Made by a program: the position numbers and the translations under genes | Source: Acidobacteriaceae bacterium | GTDB lineage: Bacteria > Acidobacteriota > Terriglobia > Bryobacterales > Bryobacteraceae | NCBI GenBank assembly: GCA_903970405.1 | Contig: CAJCIT010000108.1 | Location: 1-39,715 of the forward strand | Direction: 5' to 3' | DNA: 39,715 bases | Shown here: positions 29,689-39,108 of the stretch, one piece after another | Layout: the number at the start of each line of letters is the position of its first letter | Position numbering within the stretch: position 1 is the first letter of the stretch | Notes under the pieces: generated by a model | Seen by the model: only the letters and a program-made list of their open reading frames with translations | Told to the model about the DNA's origin: nothing | The model's database searches: none

Positions 29689-31019
29689 GCTTCGAGAAGT
29701 TCGCTCTGCGCCTGGTATGTCCGCACTGTGTAGTCGAATTGCAGGTATCCTTCCTCTCGATAACCCCCCGGGTAAGCGTTCGCGCCCGGTCCCTCAAAAT
29801 CCAGAGTCAAAGCATCTTCAATGTAGTCGCAGATTTCGAACTCGCTCAAGGCGCCATCCACAATCGCCACGCTGAAGGAATAGCGGCCCGCGGCAAAGAC
29901 CGGCGCCGTCCATTCGAACTGCACCATCAGTTCGGCGCCCGCTTGCAACGCGGCTAACACCTCTCCCTCTCGCGTGGAGTTCGTGCCGTAGATGGTCTCA
30001 CCCCGATCGTTCCGCATCAGGAACCCGGCATTGGGATTGACGATATCCCGGTGAGTCACAACATGCAGCCTTACCACAATCCGTTCGCCGGGGCGAGTTT
30101 TCGTGAGTGGCCGGCCAGCCAAGTCAGTGAGATCGGCCCCCAGCACCTCGGCAAACCGCGAGCCAAACCGGTGCGAACCATTCCCCACTGGAGCGGCCAG
30201 CGGCATCGCCACGGCGGCCGCTTTCTTGATTTCCTGGCTCTCACCGCCGGCATTAGCCGGACAATGCCTGTACCCCTCGGCGGGAATCGTCCGGCTGACG
30301 GCATGCGCCAGGTACCGGCTCATCACCGCGTCTGTGTCATCGAGTTCGCGGACCTGGCCTCTGTCCAGCCACAGGCAGCGGCTGCAGAGCGCCCGCAATT
30401 CACTGGGAGCATGCGACACGAACACCAGCGTGATGCCGCGGTCGCGCAGCCGATGCAGATAGCGAAGGCAGCGCTGCTGAAAGTAGATGTCGCCCACCGC
30501 CAGCGCCTCGTCCACGATCAGGACCTGTGGATCGATATGCACGGCGATCGAGAACGCCAGCCGCATCGCCATTCCGCTCGAATAGGTGCGCACCGGCTGG
30601 TCGATAAAGCCGCCGATCTCGGCAAACTCCTCAATCTGCCCGAATCGCTCATCGATCTCGGCCTCACTTAAGCCCAAAATAGCCGCGTTCAACCGCACAT
30701 TCGCACGGCCTGAGAAATCCGGATTAAATCCGGCGCCAAGTTCAAGAATGGCCGAAATTCGACCGGCGACACGGGCGTTTCCTGACGTCGGTTCCATCAC
30801 CCGAGCCAGGATCTGAAGCAGCGTGCTCTTGCCCGACCCGTTTGAGCCGATGATGCCGAAACTCTCGCCCCTTGGCACGCTGAAGCTGACGTCGCGCAGC
30901 GCCCAGAAGTCGTTCGGATGGTTCCGGCTGGAAGACGCCATGATGTCAAGCAACCGCCGCGCCGGTGAGAGCGCCAGCGAATAACGCTTGCTTATCTGAT
31001 TGGCTTCAATTGCGTACAT
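29685..31019 (-). CDS. ABC transporter ATP-binding protein, Wzt-like (polysaccharide export)
   Basis: A 444-residue ATPase of the polysaccharide/teichoic acid export group. Walker A is GSNGSGKST (58-66), the signature is YSSGM (146-150), Walker B is VLIVDEAL (166-173), and the H-loop is in FVSHAPSE. Residues about 275-444 form a Wzt-type C-terminal domain that binds the polysaccharide in known systems (FLMRNDRGETIYGTNS and FAAGRYSFSVAIVDG are typical). No permease (Wzm) gene is adjacent in this window; the divergent neighbour is dprA. It heads a four-gene minus operon with the methyltransferase, VWFA-related protein and deacetylase. A membrane partner encoded elsewhere is likely. The ATG at 31019 has only a weak ribosome site (TGGGATGA). 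Confidence 0.92.
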   Translation of the reverse strand: MYAIEANQISKRYSLALSPARRLLDIMASSSRNHPNDFWALRDVSFSVPRGESFGIIGSNGSGKSTLLQILARVMEPTSGNARVAGRISAILELGAGFNPDFSGRANVRLNAAILGLSEAEIDERFGQIEEFAEIGGFIDQPVRTYSSGMAMRLAFSIAVHIDPQVLIVDEALAVGDIYFQQRCLRYLHRLRDRGITLVFVSHAPSELRALCSRCLWLDRGQVRELDDTDAVMSRYLAHAVSRTIPAEGYRHCPANAGGESQEIKKAAAVAMPLAAPVGNGSHRFGSRFAEVLGADLTDLAGRPLTKTRPGERIVVRLHVVTHRDIVNPNAGFLMRNDRGETIYGTNSTREGEVLAALQAGAELMVQFEWTAPVFAAGRYSFSVAIVDGALSEFEICDYIEDALTLDFEGPGANAYPGGYREEGYLQFDYTVRTYQAQSELLEA

Positions 31020-31243
31020 TCATCCCAAACCTAACTCGCTTAAAACCAAATTGTTCTCAGGGTATCAGGACGCGCTTCTTGTACAAAAAACCCTGCCTGA
31101 GAGTCTTTGCCGGTGAAGCCCACTTTTCCTTGAGGGCACAGGGCACGCGCCGCTGTGCTGTATCGCCTCGCCATAGCAGGGAGGACCTCGGCGGACCTCG
31201 CGGCGGGGCGAGCCCGTTGTGCGCGAGTTCCTAAGGAAGACAG

Positions 31244-32410
31244 ATGGCTACCACAATCAGCACGCACGAAGAACAGCTTCATTGGCTCGCGCTCACCATG
31301 GTCCCGGGCCTGGGCGTGATCACGACGCTCCGTGTCTTGGACCGCTTTGGAACGCCTCAGGCGGTTTTCCGGGCCTCGCCGTCGGAATTAGAGGCTGCCG
31401 GACTGACTTCGGCGCTGGCTCGGAGCATCGCGAGCGGCATCGCTTACGAAGACGCCGTCGATCAGCAGCAGCGGATGATGGACGAAGGCGTCGAACTGCT
31501 GTCTTTCGTTGACGCCCGCTATCCGCCCCTGCTTCGCGAAATCTTCGACCCCCCGGCGGTCCTGTTCGCCAAAGGCCGCGTCGAACTGCTGCAGCGCCAT
31601 TGTCTGGCCATCGTAGGCACACGGCGTCCCACGGCCTATGGCTTCGCGGTGGCCGAGCGGCTCGCCGCCGACCTCGCCCATGCGGGCCTCACCATCGTCA
31701 GCGGAATGGCCCGAGGCATCGATTCCGCGGCTCATCAATCCGCCCTCAAGGCAGGCGGCGACACCATCGCCGTATTTGGCTGTGGCGTCGACATTCTCTA
31801 CCCTGTCGAAAACCGAAAACTCTATGATTCCATTGCCCAAAACGGACTGGTCATCTCAGAGTTCCCCATGGGTTCGCCTGCCTATCCCCAGAACTTCCCC
31901 ATCCGGAATCGAATTGTGAGTGGAATCTCAGAGGGCGTCTTGATCATCGAAGGGGCTCAGTACAGCGGTTCGGCCATTACCGCCCGACTGGCTTCCGAGC
32001 AAGGCCGCGAAACGTTCGCTGTTCCCGGCAACATCACCTCCAAAATGAGTTGGGGCCCCAACCTGCTCATTAAAACCGGGGCCAAGCTGGTCCAGGAATG
32101 GACCGACGTAACCAACGAACTGCCGGTAAAGGTCCGCCGCGATCTGACTTCGGAGGGCCAACAAAAAATTTGTCTGGAGGGCGGAGAGGAACCGCCGGCC
32201 ATACCCGCCGAAGGTGAAAACGAGCCTCTGAAAGTGCTTGCCCGCAAGATTCTGTCGCAGCTAAAAGTCGATCAACCTCAACAACTTGAAGCCCTCTTTG
32301 AATCTTTAACGGGCATCACGTCATCGGAACTGATCGCGGTACTGTTCGACCTTGAGATGAGCGGCCTGGTCCGGCAATTGCCCGGAAAGCACTTCGTCAA
32401 GGTGTGGTAA
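31244..32410 (+). CDS. dprA: DNA-processing protein DprA (Smf)
   Basis: A 388-residue protein that, in naturally competent bacteria, binds incoming single-stranded DNA and loads RecA. An N-terminal helical region (1-90, with a helix-hairpin-helix-like start LTMVPGLGVITTLRVL) precedes the Rossmann-like core: IVGTRRPTAYG, IVSGMARGIDSAAHQSAL, GCGVDILYPVENRKL, FPIRNRIVSGIS and IEGAQYSGSAITARLASEQGR. The C-terminal winged helix (about 325-388) ends with LVRQLPGKHFVKVW. The length and layout are typical. The ATG at 31244 has AAGGAAG close upstream. topA follows 64 bp downstream in the same direction, a common arrangement (dprA-topA). It is divergent from the Wzt-like gene across 224 bp. Confidence 0.95.
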   Translation: MATTISTHEEQLHWLALTMVPGLGVITTLRVLDRFGTPQAVFRASPSELEAAGLTSALARSIASGIAYEDAVDQQQRMMDEGVELLSFVDARYPPLLREIFDPPAVLFAKGRVELLQRHCLAIVGTRRPTAYGFAVAERLAADLAHAGLTIVSGMARGIDSAAHQSALKAGGDTIAVFGCGVDILYPVENRKLYDSIAQNGLVISEFPMGSPAYPQNFPIRNRIVSGISEGVLIIEGAQYSGSAITARLASEQGRETFAVPGNITSKMSWGPNLLIKTGAKLVQEWTDVTNELPVKVRRDLTSEGQQKICLEGGEEPPAIPAEGENEPLKVLARKILSQLKVDQPQQLEALFESLTGITSSELIAVLFDLEMSGLVRQLPGKHFVKVW

Positions 32411-32474
32411 AAGGGTAGCGTTCCGGGGATCAGGCTGGCCGGTACCGGTTTTGGAAAGCAAATAAGAGTTGTCT

Positions 32475-34907
32475 ATGGCAAAATCACTCGTCATCGTTGA
32501 ATCACCGACGAAGGCGAAAACGATCGGTAAATATCTCGGTAAGGGCTTTGTCGTCAAGGCTTCGCTCGGTCATATTAAGGACCTGCCGAAGAAGGACCTC
32601 TCCGTCGACGTGGAGCGCGACTTCACCCCCCATTACGAAGTCATCGAAGGAAAAAAGAAGCTGATCGCCGAACTGAAAGCGGCGGCAAAGGATGTCGATA
32701 CCGTCTATCTGGCGGCTGACCCGGATCGCGAAGGCGAGGCAATCTGCTGGCACTTGCAGGAGGAGCTCGAGTCCAAGAAGTCGAAGAAGCCCGCGATTTT
32801 CAGGGTCATGTTCAACGAAATCACGGCCAACGCGGTGAAGAGGGCTTTCGATATGCCCCGCGCCGTGAACGTGAATCTGGTGGATGCGCAGCAGGCGCGC
32901 CGTGTTCTCGACCGGCTGGTGGGTTACAAGATCTCCCCGCTGCTATGGGACCGCGTGCGACGGGGACTGTCCGCCGGCCGCGTTCAAACGGTAGCCTTGC
33001 GCCTGATCGTTGAGCGTGAGCGTGAGATCCGCGCCTTCGTCAAGAACGAATACTGGACCATCGACGTTGCGCTGAACGCTAAGAAGCCGCCGGTGCTGAC
33101 CGCCCGCCTTAACAAGCGCAACGATGAGACGCCGGCCATCGGCGACGAGGCCACCGCGGGCAGCCTGGTTTCCGACCTTGCCGACGCCGCCTACAGCGTT
33201 CGCTCGGTGAACACAAAAGAGAAGCGCCGGAACCCGGTTCCACCGTTCATCACTTCTACTTTGCAGCAGGAATCGGCGCGCAAGCTGCGCTTCAGCGTAA
33301 AGCGCACCATGATGCTGGCGCAGGGCCTGTATGAAGGTAAGGAAATAGGCAGCGAAGGATCGGTGGGTCTGATCACCTACATGCGTTCCGATTCCACGCG
33401 CGTCTCCGATGACGCCCTGGCCGAGGTTCGCGCGTTCATTGGCCAGACTTTCGGCACTGAGTACGTGCCGGAATCGCCTAATGTCTACAAAACTAAGAAG
33501 GATGCTCAGGATGCCCACGAAGCCATCCGTCCCACGTCCGTGCTGCATACGCCCGAATCCGTGGAAAAGTTCCTCGCCGAAGACGAGCTGAAGCTTTACC
33601 GCCTGATATGGATGCGCTTTATCGCGTCCCAGATGAAACCCGCGGTGTTCGATCAAACCACCATCGATATCGACGCCAAAGGGAAGTCGGGCGACCGGTA
33701 CCTGTTCCGCGCCACCGGCAGCGTGCCGAAGTTTGACGGTTTCCTGAAGGTCTACAAAGAGGGCAAAGACCAGGTGGATGAGGACGATGAGGAGGAAAAG
33801 CACAAGCTGCCCGCGGTAACGCAGGGCGAAGCGCTTCGCTTCAAATCCATCGATCCCGAACAGCACTTCACAGAACCGCCGCCGCGGTTTACCGAAGCGA
33901 CGCTGGTGAAGGAGCTGGAGTCCGATGGGGTCGGCCGGCCGTCCACATACGCCTCCATCCTTTCCACCATTCAGGACCGCGAGTACGTCAAGAAGGAAGG
34001 GGGCAAGTTCACACCCACTGAGTTGGGGATGGTGGTTACGGATCTTCTGCTTGAGAGCTTCAATAATCTCTTTGATGTGAACTACACGGCGGGCATGGAA
34101 GGCACGCTCGACGAGATTGAAGAAGGCAAAATCGACTGGCGCGTCGCCATGGCTGAGTTCTACGGCAGGTTCCAGAAGGATCTGGACCACGCCGAGCGGC
34201 ACATGACCGACATCAAGCGCATGGAGAAGCCCACTGACCTGATTTGCGACAAGTGCGGCAAGCCGATGGTGATCAAATGGGGCAAGCATGGCAGCTTCAT
34301 CGCCTGCACCGGTTATCCCGATTGCACCAACACGCGCGAGCTGACGGTGGATCTGCCGGATGTCGACAAAGCCGACCTCACTGAGCAGGATGAGATCGAG
34401 TATTGCGAGAATTGCGGACGTCCGATGGTCTTGAAAAAGGGGCGTTTCGGCACGTTCTTTGCCTGTTCCGGATATCCCGAATGCAAGACCACGAAACAGA
34501 TCGGCGGCACGCAGCGCAAAGACGTGCCGCTTGAAGAGAAGTGCCCGCAGTGCGGCAATCACCTGGTTCAGAAGTTTGGCCGCTATGGCGAATTCGTCGC
34601 CTGCAGCAACTACCCTACCTGTAAGCACGTCAAGCAGAAGACGATTGGCGTTCCGTGCCCGAACTGCACGCAGGGAGAAGTGGTGGAGCGCCGTTCGAAG
34701 CGCGGCCGCACGTTCTTCGGTTGCAACCGTTACCCGGAGTGCGATTTCGTAGCCTGGGGCAAGCCGCTTCCGGAGAGGTGTCCGGAATGCGGCAGCAGCT
34801 ACTTGATTGAGAAATTCCTGAAGACGGGGCCTGTGGCGCAATGTCCGAACGGAGAGTGCAAATACAAGCATCCGTTGGAAATAGCGCCGGAATCGAGCGT
34901 CGCGTAA
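32475..34907 (+). CDS. topA: DNA topoisomerase I (type IA)
   Basis: An 810-residue enzyme that relaxes negatively supercoiled DNA through a transient 5'-phosphotyrosine. The N-terminal Toprim domain has VIVESPTKAKTI with E9 and the acidic triad in ADPDREGEAI (D82, D84, E86). The active-site tyrosine is Y302 in GLITYMRSDSTR. Five C4 zinc-ribbon modules follow the core (from residue about 590): four of type CxxC...GC/AC...YPxC, such as CDKCGKPM and CENCGRPM, and a final divergent one. I chose the ATG at 32475; a TTG two codons earlier has no better ribosome site. It is probably cotranscribed with dprA. The stop codon lies in the loop of a hairpin (34897-34917). Confidence 0.97.
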   Translation: MAKSLVIVESPTKAKTIGKYLGKGFVVKASLGHIKDLPKKDLSVDVERDFTPHYEVIEGKKKLIAELKAAAKDVDTVYLAADPDREGEAICWHLQEELESKKSKKPAIFRVMFNEITANAVKRAFDMPRAVNVNLVDAQQARRVLDRLVGYKISPLLWDRVRRGLSAGRVQTVALRLIVEREREIRAFVKNEYWTIDVALNAKKPPVLTARLNKRNDETPAIGDEATAGSLVSDLADAAYSVRSVNTKEKRRNPVPPFITSTLQQESARKLRFSVKRTMMLAQGLYEGKEIGSEGSVGLITYMRSDSTRVSDDALAEVRAFIGQTFGTEYVPESPNVYKTKKDAQDAHEAIRPTSVLHTPESVEKFLAEDELKLYRLIWMRFIASQMKPAVFDQTTIDIDAKGKSGDRYLFRATGSVPKFDGFLKVYKEGKDQVDEDDEEEKHKLPAVTQGEALRFKSIDPEQHFTEPPPRFTEATLVKELESDGVGRPSTYASILSTIQDREYVKKEGGKFTPTELGMVVTDLLLESFNNLFDVNYTAGMEGTLDEIEEGKIDWRVAMAEFYGRFQKDLDHAERHMTDIKRMEKPTDLICDKCGKPMVIKWGKHGSFIACTGYPDCTNTRELTVDLPDVDKADLTEQDEIEYCENCGRPMVLKKGRFGTFFACSGYPECKTTKQIGGTQRKDVPLEEKCPQCGNHLVQKFGRYGEFVACSNYPTCKHVKQKTIGVPCPNCTQGEVVERRSKRGRTFFGCNRYPECDFVAWGKPLPERCPECGSSYLIEKFLKTGPVAQCPNGECKYKHPLEIAPESSVA

Positions 34908-34917
34908 TTCGCGACGC
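34897..34917. terminator. Hairpin with the topA stop codon in its loop
   Basis: GCGTCGCG and CGCGACGC form a perfect 8-bp stem with the loop TAATT, and the TAA is the topA stop. The left arm therefore encodes the last residues of TopA. No T-run follows. It resembles the hairpin at 11344-11372, which also overlaps a TAA stop. Confidence 0.55.
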
Positions 34918-34949
34918 GCCGCCGGTTTGGATCGATCCGCGCTTTTGCA

Positions 34950-34995
34950 CGTGGCGCAGGCTTCAACCTGCTGAGCCGAGAGTCATCTCGGCTGT
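34950..34995 (+). repeat. Double-hairpin repeat, copy 2
   Basis: Forty-six bases homologous to 12174-12221, with 29 identical bases at the right end. It folds as GCAGG/CCTGC (34956-34971), then AGCCGAGA/TCTCGGCT with a GTCA loop (34974-34993). It sits in the 152-bp gap between topA and the glycosidase gene and may shape the topA 3' end or the glycosidase leader. Confidence 0.75.
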
Positions 34996-35059
34996 TTCCC
35001 GGCCCCGTTCCTTGATCATCCGCTATTCTGGGCAAGCAAGACCGAACCGATAGATAACT

Positions 35060-37693
35060 ATGGTGGCCGAAAAGCAACGCCTCGATGAAGCGGAAGCACG
35101 AACCAAGTATTGGAAGCGCTGGGGCGCCTACCTGGCGGAGCGCTCATGGGGTGTTGTTCGGGAGGACTACAGCGCGGATGGTGAAGCCTGGACTTACTTC
35201 ACCCACGATCACGCCCGGTCGCGTGCTTACCGGTGGACCGAAGACGGATTGCTGGGCATTTGCGACAATCATCAGCGGCTGTGCTTCGCCCTGGCTCTTT
35301 GGAACGGGCGCGACCCCATCCTGAAAGAACGTCTCTTTGGCCTCAACAACTACGAAGGAAACCATGGCGAAGACGTCAAAGAGATCTATTACTACCTCGA
35401 CGCCACGCCCACGCACAGTTACCTCAAGGGCCTCTATAAGTACCCGCAGGCTGAGTTTCCGTACCGCCAGCTGATCGATGAAAATGCCCGGCGGACCCGG
35501 GCCGACCCTGAATTTGAACTCGAAGATACTGGAATCTTTCAGGACAACCGCTACTTCGACGTCTTCGTTGAGTACGCCAAAAACGATGTTGACGACATCC
35601 TGATTCGCATCCACGCGGTGAATCGCGGGCCCGCCGCGGCCGACTTGGTCCTGCTGCCGACTCTCTGGTTCCGCGACACGTGGACCTGGTCCGGTACGCC
35701 AAAAGCGAATCGTCCCTCGCTGCGTATGGTTTCGGCTGGAGTTGTCCGGGCATCGCATCCTACGCTCGGCAGCTACCTGTGGTCAGTGGGCGGCTCTCCT
35801 GAGATCCTCTTCACCGAAAATCAGACGAATTGCGAACTCATCTTTGGGGCTCCCAGCGACAGCCCGTATGTAAAGGATGCGTTTCATGAGTATCTGGTTC
35901 ACGGCCGTCACGACGCCGTGAATCCCGCCCACTCCGGGACAAAGTGTTGCACTGTCTTCCCCGTCAGCCTCGGCCCCGGTCAGGAGTTCACTTATTTGAT
36001 GCGGCTGGCCCGGGAAGAATCCGCGCCGCTCGATCGGCCTTCCGCGAATCGCGTCTTCGACCTGCGGAAACAGGAGGCCGACGAGTTTTACGGCCAGATT
36101 GCGCCGGGCCTTCCGCCCGAGGCGGCATGGGTTCAGCGGCAGGCCTTTGCCGGGTTATTTTGGAGCAAGCAATTCTACAACTTCGCGGTCTATACCTGGC
36201 TGAAAGGCGACTCTGCCATGCCCAAGCCCCCGCCGGAACGCAAGTTGGGCCGTAACCGGCAATGGGTTCACTTGTTCAACGAAGACGTCATTTCGATGCC
36301 CGACAAGTGGGAATATCCGTGGTATGCCGCTTGGGATCTCGCCTTTCACGCCGTCGCTATTGCTCCGGCCGATCCCGGCTTTGCGAAGGAGCAGTTGGCG
36401 CTCTTTCTGCGCGAGTGGTATATGCATCCGAACGGGCAGATCCCGGCGTACGAATGGACCTTCAGCGACGTCAATCCGCCGGTGCATGCGTGGGCCTGCT
36501 GGCGCGTCTTCAAGATCGACCAGCGCATAAACGGCAAGGCCGACTATGAGTTCCTGGAAAGCGTGTTTCACAAACTGCTAATGAACTTCACCTGGTGGGT
36601 GAACCGCAAGGATTCCGAGGGAGCGAACATCTTTGAAGGCGGCTTCCTGGGCCTGGACAACATCGGTATCTTCGACCGCAGCGCGCCGCTGCCCTCAGGC
36701 TGGCTGCTGGAGCAATCGGACGGCACCTCCTGGATGGGCATGTACTGCCTGAATCTGCTGAAGATCGCGCTGGAGCTTGCCGGCATCAACATGGCCTACG
36801 AGGACATCGCCAGCAAATTCTTTGAGCATTTTCTTTATATAGCGGGCGCCATCAACCATAACCGGGGCACCGGTCTATGGGATGACGGAGATGGTTTCTA
36901 TTATGACCGGCTTCGCATCGACGGGGGCGCCGACATGCTGTTGCGCCTGCGCTCCATGGTCGGCCTGATTCCGCTGTTTGCCTCCGAAACTCTCGAAGAG
37001 GACTCAATCGCGAAGCTGCCGGGCTTCCGCCGCCGCATGCAGTGGTTCATCGACCATCGCCCCGATCTCACCGCGGGCATCGCCTCCATCACGCAGTCGG
37101 GCATTGAGCAGCGCCGCCTGCTTTCGATTGTGGACCGGCCCCGTCTTGAGCGCATTCTTCGACGAATGTTCGATGAGAGCGAGTTTCTTTCCGGCCACGG
37201 CATTCGCTCGCTTTCGAAATACCATGAGAGCCATCCCTACGTGCTGCCGCTGCCGGGCGCCACGGCCAGAGTTGATTATGAACCGGCTGAATCGCAGACC
37301 GGGACCTTTGGCGGCAATTCGAATTGGCGGGGTCCGGTTTGGTTCCCCATGAATCTCCTGCTGATCGAGGCGCTGCAGCGTTTCCACCACTATTACGGCG
37401 ACTCACTCACGGTGGAGTGTCCCAGCGGCTCTGGCAACCTCATTCCGCTGAACGAAGCCGCCAAGCTCCTCTCGCAGCGCCTGTCGAGCATCTTCCTGCC
37501 AGGCGCGGATGGGCGCAGAGCTGTCTACAATGGCAATCTGTTGTTTCAGACCGATCCTCACTTCCGCGACTATGTTCTGTTCTATGAGTACTTCCATGCG
37601 GACAACGGCACGGGGCTGGGCGCCAGCCACCAGACAGGCTGGACCGGTTTGGTCGCGAAGCTTCTGCAGCAGAGCGGAGTCCCCGAGCCGTGA
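35060..37693 (+). CDS. GH63/MGH1-type glycoside hydrolase
   Basis: An 877-residue cytoplasmic glycosidase of the GH63 / mannosylglycerate hydrolase-like group, often called simply 'glucosidase'. The N-terminus ([68 protein letters not shown]) is the conserved opening of this family. The (alpha/alpha)6 catalytic barrel follows about residue 360, with [16 protein letters not shown] (DLAFH is part of the active-site region) and [16 protein letters not shown]. The C-terminal third has [20 protein letters not shown]. No signal peptide is seen. The substrate may be an alpha-glucoside or a compatible solute such as mannosyl- or glucosylglycerate; sequence alone does not decide. The gene ends in a GTGA overlap with the MgtC-like gene. 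Confidence 0.9.
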   Translation: MVAEKQRLDEAEARTKYWKRWGAYLAERSWGVVREDYSADGEAWTYFTHDHARSRAYRWTEDGLLGICDNHQRLCFALALWNGRDPILKERLFGLNNYEGNHGEDVKEIYYYLDATPTHSYLKGLYKYPQAEFPYRQLIDENARRTRADPEFELEDTGIFQDNRYFDVFVEYAKNDVDDILIRIHAVNRGPAAADLVLLPTLWFRDTWTWSGTPKANRPSLRMVSAGVVRASHPTLGSYLWSVGGSPEILFTENQTNCELIFGAPSDSPYVKDAFHEYLVHGRHDAVNPAHSGTKCCTVFPVSLGPGQEFTYLMRLAREESAPLDRPSANRVFDLRKQEADEFYGQIAPGLPPEAAWVQRQAFAGLFWSKQFYNFAVYTWLKGDSAMPKPPPERKLGRNRQWVHLFNEDVISMPDKWEYPWYAAWDLAFHAVAIAPADPGFAKEQLALFLREWYMHPNGQIPAYEWTFSDVNPPVHAWACWRVFKIDQRINGKADYEFLESVFHKLLMNFTWWVNRKDSEGANIFEGGFLGLDNIGIFDRSAPLPSGWLLEQSDGTSWMGMYCLNLLKIALELAGINMAYEDIASKFFEHFLYIAGAINHNRGTGLWDDGDGFYYDRLRIDGGADMLLRLRSMVGLIPLFASETLEEDSIAKLPGFRRRMQWFIDHRPDLTAGIASITQSGIEQRRLLSIVDRPRLERILRRMFDESEFLSGHGIRSLSKYHESHPYVLPLPGATARVDYEPAESQTGTFGGNSNWRGPVWFPMNLLLIEALQRFHHYYGDSLTVECPSGSGNLIPLNEAAKLLSQRLSSIFLPGADGRRAVYNGNLLFQTDPHFRDYVLFYEYFHADNGTGLGASHQTGWTGLVAKLLQQSGVPEP

Positions 37694-38412
37694 TCGGCCT
37701 CAGCACCGGCAACCGCGAACTCGATTTGATCTTTCGCATGAGCTCCGCGCTTATTGTGGGGCTGTTGGTGGGACTTGAGCGCCAGTTGCATCAGCGAGTC
37801 GCCGGTACACGCACCAATGCGCTGGTTGCCGCCGGCGCCGCTGCCTTCACCATGGCGGGCGCGGCGCTGACGTCAAACCCAGATTCGCAGGCGCGCATTG
37901 CCGCCCAGATTGTCTCCGGCATCGGTTTCCTGGGAGCGGGCGTCATTTTCAAGGAGGGCGTCACGGTCCATGGCCTCAATACTGCCGCAACCATCTGGTG
38001 CTCGGCGGCCATCGGCACGCTCTTCGGCCTTGGCCAATACGTTCTCGGATTGTCCACCGGCGCCATTGTTCTGATCACGAACATCGCCTTGCGGCCACTC
38101 TCGTATAAGCTGCATCCGCTGCAACCGCCGACCAGCGAGCAGGGCGTAACTTACACCATAACCGTGGACTGCGCTTCACAGGATCAGATGACGGTGCGGG
38201 AGTGCTTGTTACGCCAGTTTGAGGGCACGCCCCTCACTGTGTATGGCGTCGAATCGAGCCCGGGCCAGCTTCCTTCGCAAGCCAAAGTTGTCATGAACGT
38301 GCGCGGGGTGGGGCGTCGGGATGCGCTTGTTGAAAATGCCGTAAGGGGGCTCTCAGCAGCGGGTGGCATCGCTGCCGCCAGTTGGACGCTGAGTGTGCAG
38401 TCACTCGACTGA
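37690..38412 (+). CDS. MgtC/SapB family membrane protein
   Basis: A 240-residue inner-membrane protein. About four hydrophobic helices occupy residues 15-135. Family motifs are [38 protein letters not shown] and [19 protein letters not shown]. The soluble C-terminal part (about 150-240) is ACT-like, as in longer MgtC proteins. In pathogens MgtC helps survival at low magnesium and affects the F-type ATPase; in soil bacteria its job is not settled. It starts with a GTG that overlaps the glycosidase stop by four bases (GTGA), so the pair is translationally coupled, an uncommon partnership. Confidence 0.93.
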   Translation: MIGLSTGNRELDLIFRMSSALIVGLLVGLERQLHQRVAGTRTNALVAAGAAAFTMAGAALTSNPDSQARIAAQIVSGIGFLGAGVIFKEGVTVHGLNTAATIWCSAAIGTLFGLGQYVLGLSTGAIVLITNIALRPLSYKLHPLQPPTSEQGVTYTITVDCASQDQMTVRECLLRQFEGTPLTVYGVESSPGQLPSQAKVVMNVRGVGRRDALVENAVRGLSAAGGIAAASWTLSVQSLD

Positions 38413-38448
38413 CCTATTCGCCCCGTCAACGGCTGGCGGAAACAATGC

Positions 38449-39054
38449 TTACTCTGCCAGCGGATCCCAGACATAGGTCAGGTCCAGAACGAAGCCGGCG
38501 ACAGGACCTTCGCCCTCAATCTGCTCACTGCCTTGAAGCCGCTCAACGGCGCTATCGGGGCGGTAAATTTCAACCGTCTTGGTAGACGGATCGATGAGCC
38601 AACCCAACTGCGCTCCCTGCCCCAGATATTCGATCATCTTTTTCCGAATTGTTTTCAATCGATCGCTGTGAGATCTGAGCTCAATCACGAACTCTGGACA
38701 GAGGTGTAAGAACCCATGCCGCTTGCCGCCGCTAAGGCTCTTGACGCGGCTCTTCAACGTCCAGGACGCATCGGGCGAGCGGCGGGCGCCGTTAGGAAGA
38801 ACAAACCCGGTTGAAGAATCGCAAACAACACCCCGGCCGTCCTTTCTGCCCCAACTGCCCAGTTGCACTGCGATGTCAGAGTTGCTGGCGCCTGTCCAAA
38901 AATGAGTGGGGGCCATAACGATCAATTCCCCCTCGGCCGTCATTTCAAAATTGAGATCGGGATGCTCGGCGCAGAAGGCGGTGAACTCCTCGTCCGTCAT
39001 CGGCCCGGCCGTCAAAATCGCAGGCAGGTTCGCGTCGCTGATTACGAACGGCAT
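38449..39054 (-). CDS. Uma2 family (DUF820) putative restriction-endonuclease-fold protein, copy 1
   Basis: A 201-residue protein of the Uma2/DUF820 family, which has a PD-(D/E)XK nuclease-like fold; no biological role is firmly known. The N-terminal helix MTDEEFTAFCAEHPDLNFEM is typical. The acidic core is SPDASW (D within it) followed by EFVIELRSHSDRLKTIRKKM, where the catalytic E-x-K is E-L-R, so the last lysine is replaced by arginine in this copy. GAQLGWLIDP is the conserved closing strand. It lies 54 bp downstream of a second copy (39109-39714) with about 84 percent protein identity (33 differences in 201). No Shine-Dalgarno is apparent before the ATG. Confidence 0.9.
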   Translation of the reverse strand: MPFVISDANLPAILTAGPMTDEEFTAFCAEHPDLNFEMTAEGELIVMAPTHFWTGASNSDIAVQLGSWGRKDGRGVVCDSSTGFVLPNGARRSPDASWTLKSRVKSLSGGKRHGFLHLCPEFVIELRSHSDRLKTIRKKMIEYLGQGAQLGWLIDPSTKTVEIYRPDSAVERLQGSEQIEGEGPVAGFVLDLTYVWDPLAE

Positions 39055-39055
39055 A
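38898..39055 (-). repeat. Near-identical 5' segment of tandem Uma2 copies, copy 1
   Basis: One mismatch in 158 bp against 39558-39715, at an offset of exactly 660 bp. The mismatch changes Gly17 to Glu. The rest of the genes is far more diverged. Confidence 0.9.
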
Positions 39056-39108
39056 AGTTGAGTTTAACGCTTTCGGGCAGCGCGGCGGGCGAAGAGGATT
39101 TCCGATTT

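Noticed and set aside
32943-34871. A 642-codon open frame antisense to topA
   Set aside because: It mirrors topA, which has all catalytic motifs. Long antisense frames are common opposite GC-rich genes, and the translation has no recognisable domain.
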